Part shown: positions 33,712 to 36,715 of the stretch, in pieces
Layout of the letters: each line of letters starts with the position of its first letter
Numbering within the stretch: the first letter of the stretch is position 1
DNA from: DASZCR01 sp035942915
Lineage (GTDB): Bacteria > Acidobacteriota > Blastocatellia > Pyrinomonadales > Pyrinomonadaceae
NCBI GenBank assembly: GCA_035942915.1
Contig: DASZCR010000007.1
Location: 1-36,715 of the forward strand
Length of the DNA: 36,715 nucleotides
Direction of reading: 5' to 3'
Made by a program: the position numbers and the translations under genes
Notes under the pieces: model-generated
The model's input: the letters and a program-made list of their open reading frames with translations, nothing else
What the model was told of the DNA's origin: nothing
Database searches by the model: none

Positions 33712-35572
33712 GCTGGAACTCCTCCTGCCACGCCGTCTCGTCGGCAAAAGGCGTCTCGCCCTGCTCGCTCTTCTCCAACAGGAAATCGCCGAGCACGAGA
33801 CAGTCCATCTCCGTCCGCATAAAGCAGGTGTAAGCCTGCTCCGGCGTGCAGACGATAGGCTCGCCGCGTACGTTGAAAGAGGTGTTGACGAGGACGGGGC
33901 AGCCCGTCAGGCGTCCGAAGGCCGCTATCAGGTCGTAATAGGCCGGGTTGTCTTCGCGCCTCACGGTCTGCACGCGCGCAGAGTAATCGACGTGCGTGAC
34001 GGCCGGAATCGTCGAGCGCGGGACGTTCAATTTCTCGACGCCGAAGAGACGCTCCTCCTCATCCGTCATCGCGCGTCGCAGATGTTCGCGCACGGGCGCG
34101 ACCAGCAGCATGTAAGGCGAGTCCGCCTCCAACTCGAAGAAGTCCGCGACCCGCTCGCGCAAGACCGACGGCGCAAACGGGCGGAAGCTTTCGCGGAACT
34201 TAATCTTGAGATTCATCTGCGATTGCATGCGCGGCGAACGCGGGTCGCCGAGAATACTGCGCGCTCCCAGTGCGCGCGGCCCGAACTCCATCCGCCCCTG
34301 AAACCAACCGACCACCTTCTCCTCCGCCAGACGCCGCGCCACCGTCTCGGCCAACTCTGCGCGCCGAATCAGACTGTACTTCGCGCCGGTCGTCTCAAGG
34401 AAGGCGAGCATCTCCTCGTTCGTGTAGGCAGGGCCGAGATAGGAGCCGCGCATCCCGTCGGCGTGGCCGCCGCAGACTTCCTCTACGCGCCGCTCATGGC
34501 CGAGATATTGATACCAGACAGAGAGCGCCGCGCCGAGACTTCCTCCGGCGTCGCCCGCCGCCGGTTGAATCCAGACGCGTTCAAAAATCCCCTCGCGCAG
34601 GATGCGCCCGTTGCCCACGCAGTTGAGAGCGACGCCGCCTGCCAGACACAGGTTACGCTCGCCCGTCTCGCGTCGCACATGGCGCGCCATGCGCAGCATC
34701 GCCTCCTCCGTCACCTCCTGCACCGAGCGCGCCAAGTCCATCTCCCTCTGCGTCAACTCGCTCTCCGGCCGACGCGGCGCGCCGCCGAACAACTCATCGA
34801 AGGCCGCGCTCGTCATCGTCAGCCCTTGCGCGAAGTTGAAATACTTCATGTTGAGACGCAGCGAGCCGTCCTCGCGCAGGTCAACAACCTCGTCGAGAAT
34901 CTGCCGGACGTAGCGCGGCTCGCCGTAGGGCGCAAGCCCCATCACCTTGTACTCGCCGGAGTTGACGCGAAAGCCCGTGTAGTAGGTGAAAGCCGAGTAG
35001 AGCAGGCCGAGCGAGTGCGGGAAGTGCAGTTCTTTGAGCAGGTGCAGTTCGTTGCCGCGCCCGTAGCCGTAAGACGAGGTTGCCCATTCGCCGACGCCGT
35101 CCATCGTGAGGACGGCCGCGCTCTCAAACGGCGAAGGGAAGAAGGCCGAGGCGGCGTGCGACTCGTGATGCTCTGTGAAGAGCACCTTGCCGCGATAACC
35201 CGTCTGCTCGGCGACCTGCTCGCGCGTCCACAACTTCTCGCGCAGCCACAGAGGCATCGCCTTGAGGAACGAGCGCAGGCCGCGCGGCGCATAGTCGATG
35301 TAGGTTTCGAGCAACCGTTCAAACTTCAACAGCGGCTTGTCGTAGAAGACGACGAAATCGACCTCCGCCGATTCGATGCCCGCCTGCCGCAGACAGAACT
35401 CGACCGCCTGCGCAGGGAAGTTCTGGTCGTGCTTCTTGCGCGTGAACCGCTCCTCCTGCGCGGCGGCGACAATCTGCCCGTCGCGCACGAGGCACGCGGC
35501 CGAGTCGTGGTAGTAAGCGGAGATGCCGAGAATATACAAGCCGGTAAAGTCCCGTCGCCTTCCCTCTGTCAT
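33704..35572 (-). CDS. NodU/CmcH/SxtI-family carbamoyltransferase
   Basis: The protein has the two-domain build of O-carbamoyltransferases. The N-terminal Kae1/TobZ-like domain shows YILGISAYYHDSAACLV, EERFTRKKHDQNFP, the metal-binding FTEHHESHAASAFFPSPF, a TMDGVGEWATSSYG strand, LGLLYSAFTYYTGFRVNSGE, KVMGLAPYGEP and LAGGVALNCVGNGRI. The carbamoyl-transfer C-terminal domain has WFQGRMEFGPRALGARSILG and LVNTSFNVRGEPIVCTPEQA. It uses carbamoyl phosphate and ATP to carbamoylate a hydroxyl on a sugar or small molecule; the acceptor is not known. ATG 35572 lacks a strong ribosome site; TTG 35539 would start at the family-typical LYILGIS. It heads the operon with sxtJ and the DUF5989 gene and is divergent from fur. 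Confidence 0.95.
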   Translation of the reverse strand: MTEGRRRDFTGLYILGISAYYHDSAACLVRDGQIVAAAQEERFTRKKHDQNFPAQAVEFCLRQAGIESAEVDFVVFYDKPLLKFERLLETYIDYAPRGLRSFLKAMPLWLREKLWTREQVAEQTGYRGKVLFTEHHESHAASAFFPSPFESAAVLTMDGVGEWATSSYGYGRGNELHLLKELHFPHSLGLLYSAFTYYTGFRVNSGEYKVMGLAPYGEPRYVRQILDEVVDLREDGSLRLNMKYFNFAQGLTMTSAAFDELFGGAPRRPESELTQREMDLARSVQEVTEEAMLRMARHVRRETGERNLCLAGGVALNCVGNGRILREGIFERVWIQPAAGDAGGSLGAALSVWYQYLGHERRVEEVCGGHADGMRGSYLGPAYTNEEMLAFLETTGAKYSLIRRAELAETVARRLAEEKVVGWFQGRMEFGPRALGARSILGDPRSPRMQSQMNLKIKFRESFRPFAPSVLRERVADFFELEADSPYMLLVAPVREHLRRAMTDEEERLFGVEKLNVPRSTIPAVTHVDYSARVQTVRREDNPAYYDLIAAFGRLTGCPVLVNTSFNVRGEPIVCTPEQAYTCFMRTEMDCLVLGDFLLEKSEQGETPFADETAWQEEFQLD

Positions 35573-35635
35573 CAGCAGACAGAATATAACCGTCTTCCGC
35601 CAAAATTTGAAATGGGCGCGCCGTCCCATCTGCAT

Positions 35636-35667
35636 TTGACAAATTCCTAATTTAGACTTATTCTAAA
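35636..35667 (+). promoter_or_regulatory. fur/perR promoter with overlapping Fur-type operator
   Basis: TTGACA (35636-35641), a 17-bp spacer and TATTCT (35659-35664) form a strong promoter. An inverted repeat TTTAGA-cttat-TCTAAA (35651-35667) covers the -10 box, as expected of a Fur/PerR operator, so the regulator probably represses itself. The start point would be about 35671, only a few bases from ATG 35675. Confidence 0.7.
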
Positions 35668-35674
35668 CACTGAC

Positions 35675-36100
35675 ATGAACCACGAAGAACGCGCACGTGT
35701 GGAGACGAAACTGCGGGAGGCGGAACTGAAGCTGACGCCGCAACGCTTCGCCGTGCTCGAATACCTGTCGCGCGCTGAGGGTCATCCGACGGCCGAGCAG
35801 ATTTACGCGGCGCTCAACCGGCGCTTTCCGCGCGCCTCGCGCGCCACCGTCTACAACACGCTGAACGCGCTCCGCGACGCGGGGCTGGTGCATGAAGTCT
35901 ACATGGACGACGCCGTCGCGCGTTACGACGCGAACCTCTCGGCGCACCATCATTTCATCTGTCGCGCCTGCGGCCGACTCGAAGACGTGGCGGCCGAGCA
36001 CCTGCGCGCGTCGCTCTCGGACGTGACACCGGGCGCGGGCTACGCCGTCGAATCATACGAAGTCGTGATGCGCGGTTTGTGCTCTTCGTGCAACCGCTGA
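35675..36100 (+). CDS. Fur/PerR-family metal- or peroxide-responsive repressor
   Basis: The 141-residue protein has the Fur fold: a winged helix (LKLTPQRFAVLEYLSRAEGH, PTAEQIYAALNRRFPRASRA, TVYNTLNALRDAGLV) and a dimerisation domain with regulatory-site ligands (VARYDANLSAHHHFICRACG) and the structural zinc pairs CRAC and CSSC. PerR type is favoured over Fur by its short length, the DANLSAHHHFIC signature and the dps gene directly downstream, but the two are hard to separate by eye. An operator-like inverted repeat covers its own -10 box. dps follows after 55 bp and may be co-transcribed, giving peroxide/iron co-control. Confidence 0.93.
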   Translation: MNHEERARVETKLREAELKLTPQRFAVLEYLSRAEGHPTAEQIYAALNRRFPRASRATVYNTLNALRDAGLVHEVYMDDAVARYDANLSAHHHFICRACGRLEDVAAEHLRASLSDVTPGAGYAVESYEVVMRGLCSSCNR

Positions 36101-36155
36101 GGCGCAATTTTTCAACCGTCAAAGGGGCAAGGAAAAGGGAGGACTAATCAAGAAG

Positions 36156-36656
36156 ATGGCAACCAACGTGGCAACCCGTGCCAAAGGCATGCCGATTAAC
36201 ATCGGCATCGAAGAGGCCGACCGACGCGAGATAGCCGACGGGCTTTCGCGCCTGCTGGCCGACACCTACACGCTCTACCTCAAGACGCACAACTTTCACT
36301 GGAACGTGACGGGGCCGATGTTCCAGACGCTCCATCTCATGTTCGAGGAGCAGTACACGGAACTGGCCTCGGCCGTTGACCTCATCGCCGAGCGCATCCG
36401 TGCACTGGGCTTTCCCGCGCCCGGCACTTACCGCGAGTTCTCTCAACTCTCATCCATCAAGGAAGAGGAGGGCAGGCCGTCGGCGCAGGAGATGATACGC
36501 CTGCTCGTCGAAGGTCAGGAGACGGTGGTGAGAACGGCGCGCTCGGTCTTCCCTGTCGTCGAGCGCGGGGGCGACGAGCCGACCGCAGACCTGCTCACGC
36601 AACGTATGCAAATCCATGAGAAGACGGCGTGGATGCTCCGCAGTTTGCTCGACTAA
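36156..36656 (+). CDS. dps: Dps-family ferritin-like DNA-protection protein
   Basis: The 166-residue protein is a Dps: LLADTYTLYLKTHNFHWNVT, then GPMFQTLHLMFEEQYTELAS and AVDLIAERIRALGFPAPGTY. The intersubunit ferroxidase ligands are visible (His in KTHNFHWNV, His in TLHLMFEEQY with its Glu, and the Asp of AVDLIAER). Dps forms a 12-subunit shell that oxidises Fe(II) with peroxide and stores iron, guarding DNA. GGGAGG lies upstream, though a little far from ATG 36156. It follows the Fur/PerR gene on the same strand, which points to peroxide- or iron-controlled expression, and ends before a palindromic hairpin. Confidence 0.96.
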   Translation: MATNVATRAKGMPINIGIEEADRREIADGLSRLLADTYTLYLKTHNFHWNVTGPMFQTLHLMFEEQYTELASAVDLIAERIRALGFPAPGTYREFSQLSSIKEEEGRPSAQEMIRLLVEGQETVVRTARSVFPVVERGGDEPTADLLTQRMQIHEKTAWMLRSLLD

Positions 36657-36691
36657 AAGTAGACGCCGAAGCGGCAAGGCAGAGGGTCGAA

Positions 36692-36715
36692 GTCAGGAGG
36701 ACGCGTCCTCCTGAC
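36692..36715 (+). terminator. Palindromic hairpin terminator of dps
   Basis: A perfect 24-bp palindrome (GTCAGGAGGACG and its complement) lies 35 bp past the dps stop and ends exactly at the window edge; any T-tract is outside. Confidence 0.7.

Overview
The window is high-GC chromosomal DNA from a diderm (LPS-making) bacterium. Lipid A genes (lpxA, lpxD, lpxB), an OstA/LptD-type outer-membrane protein, large secreted beta-repeat proteins with Pro-Thr linkers, DUF4214 C-termini, a TPR-CHAT protein and a tetraether-synthase-like radical SAM enzyme together suggest Acidobacteriota, probably Blastocatellia/Pyrinomonadaceae. That placement is inference; no rRNA gene is present.

Left part (1-9213). 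A partial lptD-like gene runs off the left edge. A lower-GC patch (about 790-2160) holds an XRE regulator with a perfect 20-bp palindrome upstream, a response regulator broken by an in-frame TGA, and a hicAB pair whose toxin gene carries a nonsense codon and a frameshift while hicB is intact. Then come lpxB, converging on a coupled lpxA-lpxD pair, and, divergent from lpxA, a long radical SAM protein resembling Tes (lipid C-C coupling). A secreted protein behind a sigma-54-type promoter and a HisKA-only protein follow.

Middle (9375-18325). Two large secreted proteins share a near-identical C-terminal DUF4214 module: one carries Pro-Thr linkers, the other is an S8 protease with a Calx-beta domain behind a sigma-54-type promoter and a structured leader. 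Between them lies a TPR-CHAT protease-like protein. A tRNA-Gln(CTG) and a small membrane protein follow.

18353-20958 is a compact three-gene minus-strand operon: an Asp/Ser/Thr-rich 129-residue peptide, a JmjC/cupin_4 Fe(II)/2-oxoglutarate oxygenase, and a sucrase/ferredoxin-like protein. It looks like a peptide or protein modification system and is the best candidate here for something undescribed.

Right part (21444-36715). Two small exported Cys/His-rich proteins (probable metal handling), a single-domain response regulator, an exported adenosine deaminase, a DUF4097 protein, a Fis-type HTH protein, a LytS/LytTR-type two-component pair, a 1142-residue VPS10/BNR-repeat secreted protein, a carbamoyltransferase-SxtJ-DUF5989 operon, and a Fur/PerR-dps pair with a visible operator. 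Many transcription units end in long, nearly perfect hairpins. No insertion sequences, CRISPR arrays or prophage genes were seen.
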